Assembly (NCBI GenBank): GCA_051001455.1
Contig: JBPCNH010000011.1
Location: 45,970-109,969, forward strand
Direction: 5' to 3'
DNA from: JBPCNH01 sp051001455
GTDB taxonomy: Bacteria; Actinomycetota; CADDZG01; WHSQ01
DNA length: 64,000 bases
The translations under genes and the position numbers were made by a program. Below, piece by piece: positions 26,357 to 36,130 of the stretch; within the stretch, counting starts at the first letter, position 1, and each line of letters starts with the position of its first letter. The notes beneath the pieces are model-generated. The model ran no database searches. It saw only the letters and a list, made by a program, of their open reading frames with translations, and was not told the origin of the DNA.

Positions 26357-26758
26357 GTGATGGAGAGAACGTTCGTGATGATCAAGCCTGATGGGGTCCA
26401 TCGCCGCCTCATCGGCGAAGTCGTGAGCCGTATCGAAGCGAAGGGATACGACATCTCGGGGATGCGGATGTTCACGATCGACAAGGAACTCGCGGAGAAG
26501 CATTACGCCGAGCATGTGGAGCGTCCGTTCTTCGGCGAGCTGGTGTCCTTCATCACCTCGGGTCCTGTGGTGGCCATGAGGGTCGAGGGGGCCGGCGCGG
26601 TCAAGGGGATGCGGGCGCTGATGGGTGCCACCGATCCCATCGAAGCGACCCCGGGGTCGATCCGAGGCGACTTCGCCAGTGTTATCTCCGAGAACATCGT
26701 GCACGGCTCCGACTCGCCGGAGTCCGCCGAACGAGAGCTGGGCCTCTTCTTCCCTTAG
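26357..26758 (+). CDS. ndk: Nucleoside diphosphate kinase
   Basis: 133 residues, slightly shorter than the usual ~136-143. The catalytic phospho-histidine is His115 in ENIVHGSDS. The nucleotide-site segments MIKPDGVHRRLIG and GATDPIEATPGSIRGDFA are intact. It equilibrates NTP pools using a ping-pong phosphohistidine. A GGAGG ribosome site precedes ATG 26357. It closes the clp-valS-folC operon before the mre genes. Confidence 0.97.
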   Translation: MMERTFVMIKPDGVHRRLIGEVVSRIEAKGYDISGMRMFTIDKELAEKHYAEHVERPFFGELVSFITSGPVVAMRVEGAGAVKGMRALMGATDPIEATPGSIRGDFASVISENIVHGSDSPESAERELGLFFP

Positions 26759-26777
26759 GGGTCACAGGGACCATTGG

Positions 26778-26894
26778 GGTACCGCCTCCCGAGGCCGGCC
26801 CCACCCGCTCCGCTCCTCCAAACAAGAACCCAGGCATCGCTCCGGGGTGGAACCGGCTCCTCACGGCTCTTCTCCCCTGCGGTACCCTCGGGAG
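26778..26894 (+). promoter_or_regulatory. mreB leader with two pairs of complementary blocks
   Basis: GGTACCGC (26778-26785) is complementary to GCGGTACC (26879-26886), and CTCCCGAG (26786-26793) is complementary to CTCGGGAG (26887-26894). The blocks are adjacent in both places and not reversed in order, so the two stems cannot nest and would be alternatives or a pseudoknot. The leader ends 56 bases before the mreB start. A switch is conceivable, but chance is not excluded. Confidence 0.35.
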
Positions 26895-26949
26895 TCCGAA
26901 CTTATGCACAAGAAGTCACAGAAGCCTCTCGAAGCGTCAGGAGTTACAG

Positions 26950-27981
26950 ATGGACAGCATGTTCTCTTTCATCGGCCGCGACATGGCCGTCGACCTCGGC
27001 ACGGCCAACACGCTCGTCTACGTGCGCGGGCGCGGGATCGTTCTGAACGAGCCGTCGGTGGTGGCGATCAACACCAAGTCGGGCGCGATCCTCGCGGTCG
27101 GCTCTGAGGCGAAGAGGATGATCGGCCGCACCCCCGCTCACATCGTCGCCATCCGGCCGTTGAGAGATGGCGTTATAGCGGACTTCGATGTCACCGAGAA
27201 GATGCTTCGTTACTTCATCCAGAAGGTCCACCGCCGTTCCTTCCTCGCGAAGCCACGCGTAGTCGTCTGTGTCCCCTCGGGGATTACCGGTGTTGAACAA
27301 CGCGCAGTTGAAGAGGCAACCATCTCTGCCGGCGCGCGCAGCGCGTTCATCATCGAAGAACCGATGGCGGCCGCGATAGGAGCAGGTCTTCCGGTGCACG
27401 AGCCGACGGGAAACATGGTCGTCGATATCGGTGGTGGTACGACCGAGGTCGCGGTCGTTTCGCTCGGCGGGATCGTAACGAGTCAGTCGATCCGTATCGG
27501 TGGTGACGAACTCGATGAGTCGATCATCAACTACATCAAGAAGGAGTATTCCTTGATGCTTGGTGAGCGCACCGCCGAGGAGATCAAGATTGCGATCGCA
27601 TCAGCGTTCCCGATGCCGGAAGAGCAGCAGGCAGAGATCCGCGGCCGCGACCTGGTGACCGGTCTGCCCAAGACCATCGTCGTGTCTGCCGAAGAGATCA
27701 GACGGGCTATCGAAGAACCGGTGAATCAGATCGTGGACGCCGTGAAGAACACCCTGGACAAGACGCCGCCGGAGCTTGCCGCAGACATCATGGATAAGGG
27801 GATCGTGCTCGCCGGTGGTGGTTCACTGCTGAAGGGCCTCGACGAGCGACTCAAGCACGAGACCGGGATGCCGATCCACATCGCCGAAGACCCCCTCATC
27901 TCTGTGGCGATCGGCTCGGGGAAATGTCTCGAGGAGTTCGAAGCTCTCAAGCGCGTTCTGATCTCCTCCACCCGCCACTAG
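26950..27981 (+). CDS. mreB: Rod shape-determining protein MreB
   Basis: A 343-residue actin-like ATPase. Nucleotide-binding motifs are AVDLGTANTLVYVRG (phosphate 1), MVVDIGGGTTEVAVVSLGG (phosphate 2) and IVLAGGGSLLKGLDE (adenosine). An N-terminal hydrophobic tip (MFSFIGRDM) suits membrane binding. MreB filaments direct lateral cell-wall synthesis. The complete mreBCD-mrdA-rodA cluster predicts a rod-shaped cell, unlike many polar-growing actinobacteria. Confidence 0.98.
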   Translation: MDSMFSFIGRDMAVDLGTANTLVYVRGRGIVLNEPSVVAINTKSGAILAVGSEAKRMIGRTPAHIVAIRPLRDGVIADFDVTEKMLRYFIQKVHRRSFLAKPRVVVCVPSGITGVEQRAVEEATISAGARSAFIIEEPMAAAIGAGLPVHEPTGNMVVDIGGGTTEVAVVSLGGIVTSQSIRIGGDELDESIINYIKKEYSLMLGERTAEEIKIAIASAFPMPEEQQAEIRGRDLVTGLPKTIVVSAEEIRRAIEEPVNQIVDAVKNTLDKTPPELAADIMDKGIVLAGGGSLLKGLDERLKHETGMPIHIAEDPLISVAIGSGKCLEEFEALKRVLISSTRH

Positions 27982-28145
27982 GGTCCCCAGGTTCCCTTTT
28001 CGGGAATACAAGCGCCTTGGACCCCGCCTGAGTGGCTCATGGGCTGGCGGATAAAAGCACACACTGGTTAAATGGGACAACAGGGCGGTCCCTGACCGGC
28101 GAGGCTGCCCACCGATTTGTAGGTCTCTCAGAGGTTCTTATATAG

Positions 28146-28994
28146 ATGTACCGCCGCAACGGGCGCGGTCGACTACTGTTGTTCGTCTTCCTCGCCTTGT
28201 CTGTCCTAATCATCACGCTCGATTTCAGGAGCGGATCTTCAGGACCCCTCGATCAGGTCAAGGAGGTCTCCCAAGCTATCGTCGCGCCCATCCAGCGCGG
28301 GCTTACGACGGTGACGAGACCCGTTGGGAACTTCTTTTCCTCGGTAGCCGACCTCGCGAATCTTCGGGAGGAGAACAACGAGATGCGTGCAGAGCTTGAC
28401 GGCCTCCGGACGGAGGTGGCCCAAGCGCGTGACATCGTCGAGGAGAACATCGAGCTGCGTAAGATCCTTGAGCTGGACGTTCCATGGTTCGCGCGGCCGC
28501 GCGTCTCCGCCCAGATCGTGGCCGACGCTCCGGGTAACTACAAGTGGGCCGTGGTGATCGACAAAGGGCGTAACGAGGGCATCAGGCGCGATATGGCGGT
28601 CGTCTCCCCCGATGGTCTCGTCGGCAAGGTTATCCAAGTGGACGCGCACCAAGCCACCGTGTTGATATTGATCGATCCCGAAGCCGGTTCCTCCGCGACC
28701 ACCGAAGAAGGATCCGTTACCGGCCTCATATCCGGTAACGGTGAAGGACAGCCGCTTTCATTCCAGTTCGTCGAGAAAGATGAAGACGTCACCGTAGGGG
28801 ACCGCGTCTTCACGTCGAATTTCAGCATCTTCCCGCGGGGGATCCCTATCGGCTACGTTTCGGCCATCTCCGGTGATGTGCGTTCGACGGGTTTTGAGAT
28901 CTCGGTGTCGTCTTACGTCGATTTCAAGAAGTTGAATGTTCTGCAGGTGATCCTCCAGCCCGGGAAGACCGTAGCTCTGGGGGCCGAGGGATGA
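28146..28994 (+). CDS. mreC: Rod shape-determining protein MreC
   Basis: 282 residues: a short basic N-terminus, one membrane helix (LLLFVFLALSVLIITL), a coiled coil (LREENNEMRAELDGLRTEV, about residues 75-105) and two beta-barrel subdomains. Typical phrases are KWAVVIDKGRNEGIRRDMAVV and GLVGKVIQVDAHQATVLILID. MreC bridges MreB to PBP2 at the outer membrane face. ATG 28146 has an AGAGG site at a rather long distance (~12 bases). It overlaps mreD by four bases. Confidence 0.95.
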   Translation: MYRRNGRGRLLLFVFLALSVLIITLDFRSGSSGPLDQVKEVSQAIVAPIQRGLTTVTRPVGNFFSSVADLANLREENNEMRAELDGLRTEVAQARDIVEENIELRKILELDVPWFARPRVSAQIVADAPGNYKWAVVIDKGRNEGIRRDMAVVSPDGLVGKVIQVDAHQATVLILIDPEAGSSATTEEGSVTGLISGNGEGQPLSFQFVEKDEDVTVGDRVFTSNFSIFPRGIPIGYVSAISGDVRSTGFEISVSSYVDFKKLNVLQVILQPGKTVALGAEG

Positions 28995-29554
28995 GCATGT
29001 CGGCGAAGAACTCCCGAACCTCGAGCGTGGCATCGGAGCTAGGCCTGGCGCGCCCCGCCGCCGTCGGGGCGGTGCTGGTGCTCGCTCTGGCCGTCCAGTC
29101 CACGCTGCTGACCAAGGTGACGGTGCTCGGGGTGATCCCGCAGCTCTTGTTCGTGGTCGTGGTGAGTCTCGCTTACCTCGAAGGCGAGAACATGGGCGTT
29201 GTCGTCGGTTTCTCGGGGGGGCTGCTCCAGGATTTCCTGCTCCCTCAGTCGATCCTTGGATTGACCGCCCTGGTGTACGTGCTCATCGCGTATGGGGTGG
29301 GCAGCCTGCGTCAATTCGCTCCTTCGACGTCGGTATGGATGCCGGTCTTCGCCGTGGCGGTGGCGTCTGCCGTGGCTGAGGGCAGTTACGCGCTTCTGGC
29401 GATCACGATGGGACAGCAGTGGGTGAGCATCACCGATACCGCCAAGATCGCGGGGCTGGTAGTCCTCTACAACACCTTGCTCACGCCCTTCGTATTTCCC
29501 TTGGTGCGAAGGGTAGCGGATCGTTTTCGCCCCGAAAGGGTGATGAGGATCTGA
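28991..29554 (+). CDS. mreD: Rod shape-determining protein MreD
   Basis: A 187-residue integral membrane protein with five or so helices. VSLAYLEGENMGVVVGFSGG and LLQDFLLPQSILGLTALVYV match the MreD pattern. It stabilises the elongasome together with MreC. The ATGA overlap with mreC and the TGATG overlap with mrdA show tight coupling. Confidence 0.9.
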   Translation: MSMSAKNSRTSSVASELGLARPAAVGAVLVLALAVQSTLLTKVTVLGVIPQLLFVVVVSLAYLEGENMGVVVGFSGGLLQDFLLPQSILGLTALVYVLIAYGVGSLRQFAPSTSVWMPVFAVAVASAVAEGSYALLAITMGQQWVSITDTAKIAGLVVLYNTLLTPFVFPLVRRVADRFRPERVMRI

Positions 29555-31539
29555 TGATCGGGCCTAAAGACTTCCTATCTTCAACCAACTCGGAGCCGCC
29601 GGGCATCGACCGCACGGTCCTCAGGCTCGCGGTCTTCGGAATCATCGTCGTCGCCTTATTCACTGCTCTGTTCTCGCGGCTGTGGTTCCTGCAGGTTCTG
29701 GCTTCCGAGGATTTCAGCCTTCTGGCGGACGAGAACAAGGTGCGACGGGTCGAGTCGGAGCCTCCTCGTGGACGCATCCTCGATCGCAACGGCAAGGTCC
29801 TGGTGGATAACAGGCAGTCGTTGTCGGTCACACTCGACCGCGAGATCCTCGAACAACCCGAGCAGACCAAGAAAGTCTTGAAGAGACTGTCTCGCATCCT
29901 CGACATCCCGGTGCAGGAGTTCCGGGACCGGCTCGAGGACGCAACAGTGTCGCCTTATAAGCCGATAGCCCTGGCGAACGACATCTCGAAGAAGGATCTC
30001 TTGGTCATCGGCGAAAACCGCGACCGCCTTCCCGGTGTCGATACGCCGACGTTGCCGGTGCGCACGTACCCACACACAAGCGCCGCTCACGTGCTCGGGT
30101 ACGTCGGAGAGATCTCACCCGAGCAGCTCGAGAGCGAGTACTTCACCGAGGGACGGCCTCCCTATGAAGCGGGGGATGTCGTCGGGAAGATGGGCCTGGA
30201 GCGCTCCTACGACAGGTATCTCCGCGGTAAGCCGATGGTCGAGGAGAAGATCGTGAACTCCGCCGGCAAGGTGGTGGAATCGAACCCGATCCGGGATGAA
30301 GAGCCGGGCAAGGACCTGATCACCTCGCTCGACCTCCGGATCCAGAAGATCACCGAGAGTGCTCTCAAGGCCGGGATCATGGCCGCGCGGCAGCTCTACG
30401 AGGCTCCCGACGGTGGCGTCGTCGTCATGGACCCACGGAACGGCCAGATCCGCGCGATGGCTACCTTCCCGACGTACGATCCGAACATCCTGGCCGACGG
30501 TCTCAGCAACAAGGAGTACAAGATGCTCGGCCATGAGAGCGAGACCGGCGACGACGATGCGATGTTGAACCGTCCGATACAGGCCCAGGTCCCCCCGGGT
30601 TCAACCTTCAAAACGGCAACTGCGGGTGCAGCCATGGCGACCGGGGTCGCCGATGCTTCCACTTATCTCGACTGCCCGCCGGCGGTCGAGTTCGGGAACC
30701 AGATCTTCCGGAACTGGTCATCGATCAACTACGGCAGCATCGGGTTCGCAAAGTCCCTCGAGATCTCGTGTGACACGTTCTATTACGAGCTCGGCTGGAT
30801 GATGGAGAACCGCTGGGGCGCCGGCAACGGCGACGGCTCGGAGAAGTTCCAGGACTATCTCCGTCTAACGGGTTTCGGCCACCCTACCGGCGTGGACATC
30901 CCGTTCGAGGCGAGTGGCGTCGTGCCGGACAAGGAATGGCTCGACGAATACTGCGAGGTGGTCGAGAGCGAAGGTTGCGCCTACGGTTGGCTCCCGGGCT
31001 ATTCGGTGAACATGTCGATCGGCCAGGGAGATCTCGGTGTGAGCCCACTGCAGATGGCGGTCTCCTACGCGGCGCTCCTCAACGGGGGGAACGTCCTTCA
31101 ACCTCGTTTCGGAGTGAGGCTCGGGAAGCCCGACATCGAAGGCGTCGAAGAGACCGTCCGCGAGTTCAAGACCAAGACCACGGCCCAGCTGCCCCTCGAT
31201 GAGACCGAGATGGAGGTTCTTCTTCAAGGCTTGGAAGATGTGATCTCCGGTCCCGAGGGGACCGCCCGTGGGGCCTTCGCTGGATTCCCTCTCGACAAGT
31301 TCCCGATCGCCGGGAAGACGGGTACCGCTCAGATCGGGAGTCTCGATTCGGGAAAGAACTATGCCTGGTTCGTTTCTTACGCTCCGGTGAAGGATCCGAA
31401 ATACGTCGTGGCCGTCTACCTGCACAAGGCCGGCCACGGTGGCGAGAGTGCGGCTCCCGTCGCCCGGCAGATCTTCGAGGGCATCTTCAAGGTCGATGAC
31501 CAGGCCGACGTGAAACTTGGTGCGGACGCGTCACGCTGA
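29554..31539 (+). CDS. mrdA: Penicillin-binding protein 2 (elongation transpeptidase)
   Basis: 661 residues from ATG 29554, chosen because it overlaps the mreD stop and follows a GAGGAT site; a longer frame back to 29419 lies inside mreD. A membrane anchor (LAVFGIIVVALFTALFSRLWFLQ) precedes the dimerisation domain and transpeptidase domain. Active-site motifs are PPGSTFKTATAG (SxxK), ISCDTFYY (SxD in place of SxN) and GKTGTAQIG (KTG). It cross-links lateral peptidoglycan with RodA. Beta-lactams are expected to acylate the SxxK serine. Confidence 0.96.
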   Translation: MIGPKDFLSSTNSEPPGIDRTVLRLAVFGIIVVALFTALFSRLWFLQVLASEDFSLLADENKVRRVESEPPRGRILDRNGKVLVDNRQSLSVTLDREILEQPEQTKKVLKRLSRILDIPVQEFRDRLEDATVSPYKPIALANDISKKDLLVIGENRDRLPGVDTPTLPVRTYPHTSAAHVLGYVGEISPEQLESEYFTEGRPPYEAGDVVGKMGLERSYDRYLRGKPMVEEKIVNSAGKVVESNPIRDEEPGKDLITSLDLRIQKITESALKAGIMAARQLYEAPDGGVVVMDPRNGQIRAMATFPTYDPNILADGLSNKEYKMLGHESETGDDDAMLNRPIQAQVPPGSTFKTATAGAAMATGVADASTYLDCPPAVEFGNQIFRNWSSINYGSIGFAKSLEISCDTFYYELGWMMENRWGAGNGDGSEKFQDYLRLTGFGHPTGVDIPFEASGVVPDKEWLDEYCEVVESEGCAYGWLPGYSVNMSIGQGDLGVSPLQMAVSYAALLNGGNVLQPRFGVRLGKPDIEGVEETVREFKTKTTAQLPLDETEMEVLLQGLEDVISGPEGTARGAFAGFPLDKFPIAGKTGTAQIGSLDSGKNYAWFVSYAPVKDPKYVVAVYLHKAGHGGESAAPVARQIFEGIFKVDDQADVKLGADASR

Positions 31540-32717
31540 TGAAAGCAGAAGGCCTTTTCGGGCAAGCGGTAGATCGCATCGGCGGGGAGCCGATCACCTC
31601 GCGCATGGCGCGCAAGGCTCCGATCCGCCATCTCGACCCCACTCTGCTGTTCACGACGTTGGCCCTGGCGGCGTTCGGCGCGCTGATGGTGTTCTCTGCC
31701 ACCGCCAGCAAGCAAGAAGAGGCTCAGCTCGACCCTAGTTTGTTCCTGAAGCGACAGATCCTCTACGTGGTTGGTGGAGCGGTCCTGCTGCTTCTCACAG
31801 CCAGCTTCGATTACCGGCATTTGAGGGGCTTGTCTCCCATCGTCTACGGCTCCGCCCTGGTGCTGCTGGTCATCGTTTTGACTCCGGCGGGAGAGATAGT
31901 CTCGGGTGCTCGACGCTGGATCGACCTGGGGTTCTTCCAAGCGCAGCCTTCGGAACTGGCAAAGATAGCGGTGATCGTGACCGCAGCCGCTTTCCTCGCG
32001 GGACGTAAAGGCGACATGCGAGCCATCGACGTGTTGACGACGTGTTTGATCTTCGCAGTCCCGAGCGCGCTGATCTTTATGGAGCCGGATCTGGGAACGA
32101 TGATGGTATTCGTCTGGCTCGCTGTGATCATGTTGCTATTGGCCGGAGCGAAGTTCCGCCACCTTCTCACTCTCGGATTCGTCGGACTGCTATTCGTGAT
32201 CGGTGCCGTTCAGATGGACCTGATCCAGGATTACCAGATCGAACGCATCACGGCGTTCATGGATGCAAGCCCCGATATCCGTTCCGAGGGCTACAACTTG
32301 ACGCAGTCTAAGATCGCGATCGCGTCCGGTGGTTTCCGAGGGAAGGGACTCGGTGCCGAGAACACTCAGACGACCCTCGACTTCGTCCCCGAACAGCACA
32401 CCGACTTCATATTCACAGCGGTCGGGGAGCAACTCGGTTTCATCGGCTCCGCAACTCTGTTGAGTCTTTTTGCTTTCCTGATCTGGCGAGCTCTGCGCAT
32501 CGCCACCCTGTCCCGCGACTATTTCGGCACGCTGTTGGCCGGTGGGATCGCCGCGCTGTGGGCCTTCCAGATCTTCGTGAACATGGGGATGACGATGGGG
32601 ATCATGCCGATCACCGGTATCCCGCTTCCGTTCATCTCCTTCGGAGGCTCCGCGATGGTGACCAACTTCATTGCCGTCGGCCTTCTCCTGAATATCCATA
32701 TGAGGCGCCATCTGTGA
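31539..32717 (+). CDS. rodA: SEDS peptidoglycan glycosyltransferase RodA
   Basis: 392 residues, ten hydrophobic helices. SEDS signatures are ARRWIDLGFFQAQPSELAK, MEPDLGTMMVF and PITGIPLPFISFGGSAM. It polymerises lipid II in partnership with PBP2, whose gene ends in the same TGATGA overlap. The N-terminal ~25 residues are cytoplasmic and polar. Confidence 0.96.
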   Translation: MKAEGLFGQAVDRIGGEPITSRMARKAPIRHLDPTLLFTTLALAAFGALMVFSATASKQEEAQLDPSLFLKRQILYVVGGAVLLLLTASFDYRHLRGLSPIVYGSALVLLVIVLTPAGEIVSGARRWIDLGFFQAQPSELAKIAVIVTAAAFLAGRKGDMRAIDVLTTCLIFAVPSALIFMEPDLGTMMVFVWLAVIMLLLAGAKFRHLLTLGFVGLLFVIGAVQMDLIQDYQIERITAFMDASPDIRSEGYNLTQSKIAIASGGFRGKGLGAENTQTTLDFVPEQHTDFIFTAVGEQLGFIGSATLLSLFAFLIWRALRIATLSRDYFGTLLAGGIAALWAFQIFVNMGMTMGIMPITGIPLPFISFGGSAMVTNFIAVGLLLNIHMRRHL

Positions 32718-32755
32718 TGGGTGGTCTTCGAGACATCAAAGTAAGAGGTGAGTGA

Positions 32756-34309
32756 ATGACCGGAGAGGCGCCGTTGAGGCGCGAGAAGGCCGCGGATCTC
32801 GATCTGAAAAGGCCGCCAGAGCTGGAGACACCGGGAGAGGACGCCAAGCCCAGAGGGCGCAGGACACGCTCAGGGCGAGGACGATCCTCCTCCTCGGGAG
32901 ACGGGCGTCCTGCGGCCGTCGCCGAGGCCGAGGCTCCGCCTGAAGTCCCAGCGCGCTCGGACCTTTCCGACGGGCCGGCAGAAGACGAGCGGAACAAACG
33001 CGAGGGGAGTGGCCGGAGCCGAGGCCGAAGCCGGGGGAAACGGCGTCCGCGCCGTAAGGCCAAGACTTCCACAGTCGAGCGCACCATGCTCGTGCACGCC
33101 GATGAGAGAGGGACGCAGATAGCGGTGCTCGAGGCTCAACAGATAGTCGAGCACTACGTCACGCGGTCGGATGATCGTTCCTACGCGGGCAATGTCTATC
33201 TCGGGAAGGTGCAGAACGTTCTTCCGGGCATGGAGGCGTCTTTCATCGATATCGGAGAGTCTCGCAACGGGGTGCTTTATGCCGGTGAGGTAGGCATCGC
33301 CGGTGACGAGGGCGAAGAGGTCCCCCGTATCGAGACCGTGCTGAAGCCCGGACAGCCGATCCTCGTTCAGGTGACAAAGGATCCGATGCGAGCCAAGGGA
33401 GCCCGCCTTACGGCCTTGGTCTCCCTCGCCGGGCGGCACCTAGTTCTGGTCCCCGGAGCGCAGTCGCTGGGAGTTTCCCGCCGGCTTTCTGACGCCGAGC
33501 GGGACCGTCTGAGGGGGATCGCCCAAGAGCTGATGCCCTCCGACCACGGCCTGATCGTGCGCACTGCCGCCGAGGGAGCCTCACGTGACGACCTCCAGAG
33601 GGACCTCGAGCGTCTTGTGGGGTCATGGGAGGAGATCGAGAAGAGATCGAAGTCCGCGTCTGCGCCGGCTCTCCTCTACAGCGAGCCCGAGCTCGAACTG
33701 CGGGTCATCCGGGATCTGTTCAACCGGGACGTGGACAAGTGCATCGTCGACGACAAGGAGCTCCACTCGACCCTCCAGGACTACATCCGCGAAACGACTC
33801 CTGATCTAGATCACCGTCTCGAGCATCACGAGGGGAAGCTCCCGATCTTCGAGGAGTTCAGGGTTCTCGAGCAGATCCGCAAGTCACTCGATCGCAAGGT
33901 GTGGCTCCCCTCCGGGGGGCATCTCGTGATCGAGAGAACCGAGGCCATGACCGTCGTCGATGTGAACACGGGCAAATTCGTCGGGAAGTCGAACCTCGAA
34001 GAGACTGTTTTCAGGACCAATAGAGAGGCTGCCCTCGAGATATCGCGCCAGCTACGTCTGCGGGATATCGGCGGGATCATCGTCATCGATTTCATCGACA
34101 TGGAGGACGTCTCCAACCGCGACGAGCTCATCCGTGCGTTCAGAGAGGCCCTTGAATCGGACCGCACCAGAACCCAGGTCTTCGACATCTCGCCGCTCGG
34201 GTTGGTGCAGATGACGAGGAAGAACGTTTCCGCCGGGATCGTCGAGGTCTTCTCCGACCCATGTCCTACATGCGAAGGACGCGGCATCTTGGTCCATGAC
34301 GTCGATTGA
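32756..34309 (+). CDS. Ribonuclease E/G family endoribonuclease
   Basis: 517 residues. The first ~105 are an unusual basic, low-complexity extension (RGRRTRSGRGRSSSSGDG, RSRGRSRGKRRPRRK), probably RNA-binding. The catalytic core follows: S1 domain (YAGNVYLGKVQNVLPGMEAS), metal-binding aspartates in MTVVDVNTGKFVG and IIVIDFIDMED, and the Zn-link CPTCEGRG near the C-terminus. It cleaves single-stranded AU-rich RNA and matures rRNA. The actinobacterial order rne-rplU-rpmA-obg is here interrupted by two genes. Confidence 0.95.
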   Translation: MTGEAPLRREKAADLDLKRPPELETPGEDAKPRGRRTRSGRGRSSSSGDGRPAAVAEAEAPPEVPARSDLSDGPAEDERNKREGSGRSRGRSRGKRRPRRKAKTSTVERTMLVHADERGTQIAVLEAQQIVEHYVTRSDDRSYAGNVYLGKVQNVLPGMEASFIDIGESRNGVLYAGEVGIAGDEGEEVPRIETVLKPGQPILVQVTKDPMRAKGARLTALVSLAGRHLVLVPGAQSLGVSRRLSDAERDRLRGIAQELMPSDHGLIVRTAAEGASRDDLQRDLERLVGSWEEIEKRSKSASAPALLYSEPELELRVIRDLFNRDVDKCIVDDKELHSTLQDYIRETTPDLDHRLEHHEGKLPIFEEFRVLEQIRKSLDRKVWLPSGGHLVIERTEAMTVVDVNTGKFVGKSNLEETVFRTNREAALEISRQLRLRDIGGIIVIDFIDMEDVSNRDELIRAFREALESDRTRTQVFDISPLGLVQMTRKNVSAGIVEVFSDPCPTCEGRGILVHDVD

Positions 34310-34337
34310 GTCATGCCGCTCCGCTTAAGGTTCGACG

Positions 34338-36125
34338 ATGGCGATGAACGAAGAGGCAAATAGCGTTGTCTGGGATCTAGGGCCCCTCGTTTACGACAAA
34401 GGTTCTGACGGGGTAGAGGAGTTACTGGACCAAGCAGACGAGCTTGCCGAGGAGTTAAGCAAAGCTCGAGGACAGCTTGGGTCGTTCAATAGCGACCGGT
34501 TGGCTGCGTTCATGGGGCGACTCGGTGAGCTCGAGGACCTGACCGGGCGCGCCGGGAATTACGCGCAGCTTCGATACTCCGCGGACACCAACGATCCGAA
34601 AAACGGGGCTCTGGTACAGCGGGTACAAGAACGGTCTACCGCGATCGGCACGAAACTCTTATTCTTCGATCTGGAATGGGCGGCGCTTCCCGACGACAAG
34701 ATCCGCGAGCTGCTGGCCCCGCCCGAGTTGGATCCTTACCGGCACCATCTGCTGTCGGCGCGCCGCTACCGCGACTACCTCCTGACCGAGCCCGAAGAGA
34801 AGATCATGACGGAGAAGTCGGTGAGCGGGCGCAGCGCGTGGACGCGACTGTTCAGCGAGTTGACTTCGGCTCTCGAGGTGGATCTCGAGGGCGAGAAGAA
34901 ACCTCTCGAAGAGGGTCTCAGCCTCTTGTCTTCACCCGAGCGCGAGGTGCGCCGGGATGCCGCCGCCGCGATCACCGAGGCGTTCGAGCCCGGCTTGAAG
35001 ACCCGTACTTTCTTGTTCAACACGATCCTGTCGGACAAGGCGATCGACGATCGGTTGAGGGGCTATGAGCACTGGCTGAAGAGCCGCAACCTCGCGAACG
35101 AGGCCAGCGATGAATCCGTCGAGGCACTGGTTACCGCCGTTAGGGACCGCTATGACATCCCGCGCCGCTGGTACAAGCTCAAGGCGCGTATATGGGGCAT
35201 CAACCGGATCGCGGACTACGACCGGGTCGCCTCGCTTGCTGAGACCGATGAACGCATTGGATTCAAGGACGCCAAGCGGATCGTGCTGGACAGCTACGGA
35301 TCCTTCTCGAGCGAGCTGGCCGATCTCGCGCGCCGCTTCTTCGACGAGGCTTGGATAGACGCGCCGGTGAGGCCGGGTAAGAGACCGGGAGCGTTCTGCG
35401 CTTATACCGTCCCGAGTCACCATCCATATGTGTTCTTGAACTTCACGGCGCGCCGGACCGACGTTCTCACGATGGCGCACGAGTTGGGCCATGGACTGCA
35501 CGGAGCACTCGCCCGAAAGCAGGGCGTATTCCATCAGTGGACGCCGTTGACCCTGGCCGAGACCGCCTCCGTCTTCGGCGAGACGGTGACGAACAAGCGT
35601 CTGCTCGAGATGGCAGAGACTCCCGAGAGTCGCCTGTCTCTCCTCGCCGATAACGTCGAACGAGCGATCGCCACGGTTTTCCGGCAGATCGCGATGAATC
35701 GCTTCGAGGACGCCGTACACAATGCACGCCGCGACTCGGGCGAGATCTCACCCGACCGTTTCGGTGAGCTATGGATCGATACCCAGGTAGACATGCTCGG
35801 GGACTCTGTGGAGCTCACGGAGGGCTACAAGACCTGGTGGTCCTACATCCCGCACTTCATCGGCACGCCCGGCTACGTCTACGCCTATGCCTATGGCCAA
35901 CTCCTGGCTCTATCGGTCTACAAGCGCTACGAGGAGCAGGGACCGAGCTTCGTCCCGAGTTACATCGAGTTGCTATCGGCCGGCGGCTCCATGCCGCCCG
36001 AGGAACTGGGCAAGATCGTCGATTGCGATCTCGCCGATCCCGCCTTCTGGGACGGCGGCTTGGCGATAGTGGACGAGCAATTGAGCGCCGCCGAAGCCGC
36101 CGCCAAAGAAGTCCACAACCTCTAA
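34338..36125 (+). CDS. M3 family oligoendopeptidase F-like metallopeptidase
   Basis: A 595-residue cytoplasmic zinc peptidase. The HExxH motif is in TMAHELGHGLHGAL near residue 383, with the third ligand Glu in LAETASVFGET. KARIWGINRIADYDRVA is typical of the PepF/M3B group. Such enzymes degrade oligopeptides of about 7-17 residues. Start ATG 34338 follows a weak site. It has moved between rne and rplU in this genome and ends at a strong bidirectional hairpin. Confidence 0.94.
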   Translation: MAMNEEANSVVWDLGPLVYDKGSDGVEELLDQADELAEELSKARGQLGSFNSDRLAAFMGRLGELEDLTGRAGNYAQLRYSADTNDPKNGALVQRVQERSTAIGTKLLFFDLEWAALPDDKIRELLAPPELDPYRHHLLSARRYRDYLLTEPEEKIMTEKSVSGRSAWTRLFSELTSALEVDLEGEKKPLEEGLSLLSSPEREVRRDAAAAITEAFEPGLKTRTFLFNTILSDKAIDDRLRGYEHWLKSRNLANEASDESVEALVTAVRDRYDIPRRWYKLKARIWGINRIADYDRVASLAETDERIGFKDAKRIVLDSYGSFSSELADLARRFFDEAWIDAPVRPGKRPGAFCAYTVPSHHPYVFLNFTARRTDVLTMAHELGHGLHGALARKQGVFHQWTPLTLAETASVFGETVTNKRLLEMAETPESRLSLLADNVERAIATVFRQIAMNRFEDAVHNARRDSGEISPDRFGELWIDTQVDMLGDSVELTEGYKTWWSYIPHFIGTPGYVYAYAYGQLLALSVYKRYEEQGPSFVPSYIELLSAGGSMPPEELGKIVDCDLADPAFWDGGLAIVDEQLSAAEAAAKEVHNL

Positions 36126-36130
36126 CCCCG

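Noticed and set aside
26838..26858. T-box-like word GGGGTGGAACCGG in the mreB leader
   Set aside because: The T-box consensus needs AGGGUGGNACCGCG plus a specifier stem and an amino-acid gene downstream. None is present, and mreB is not a T-box target.
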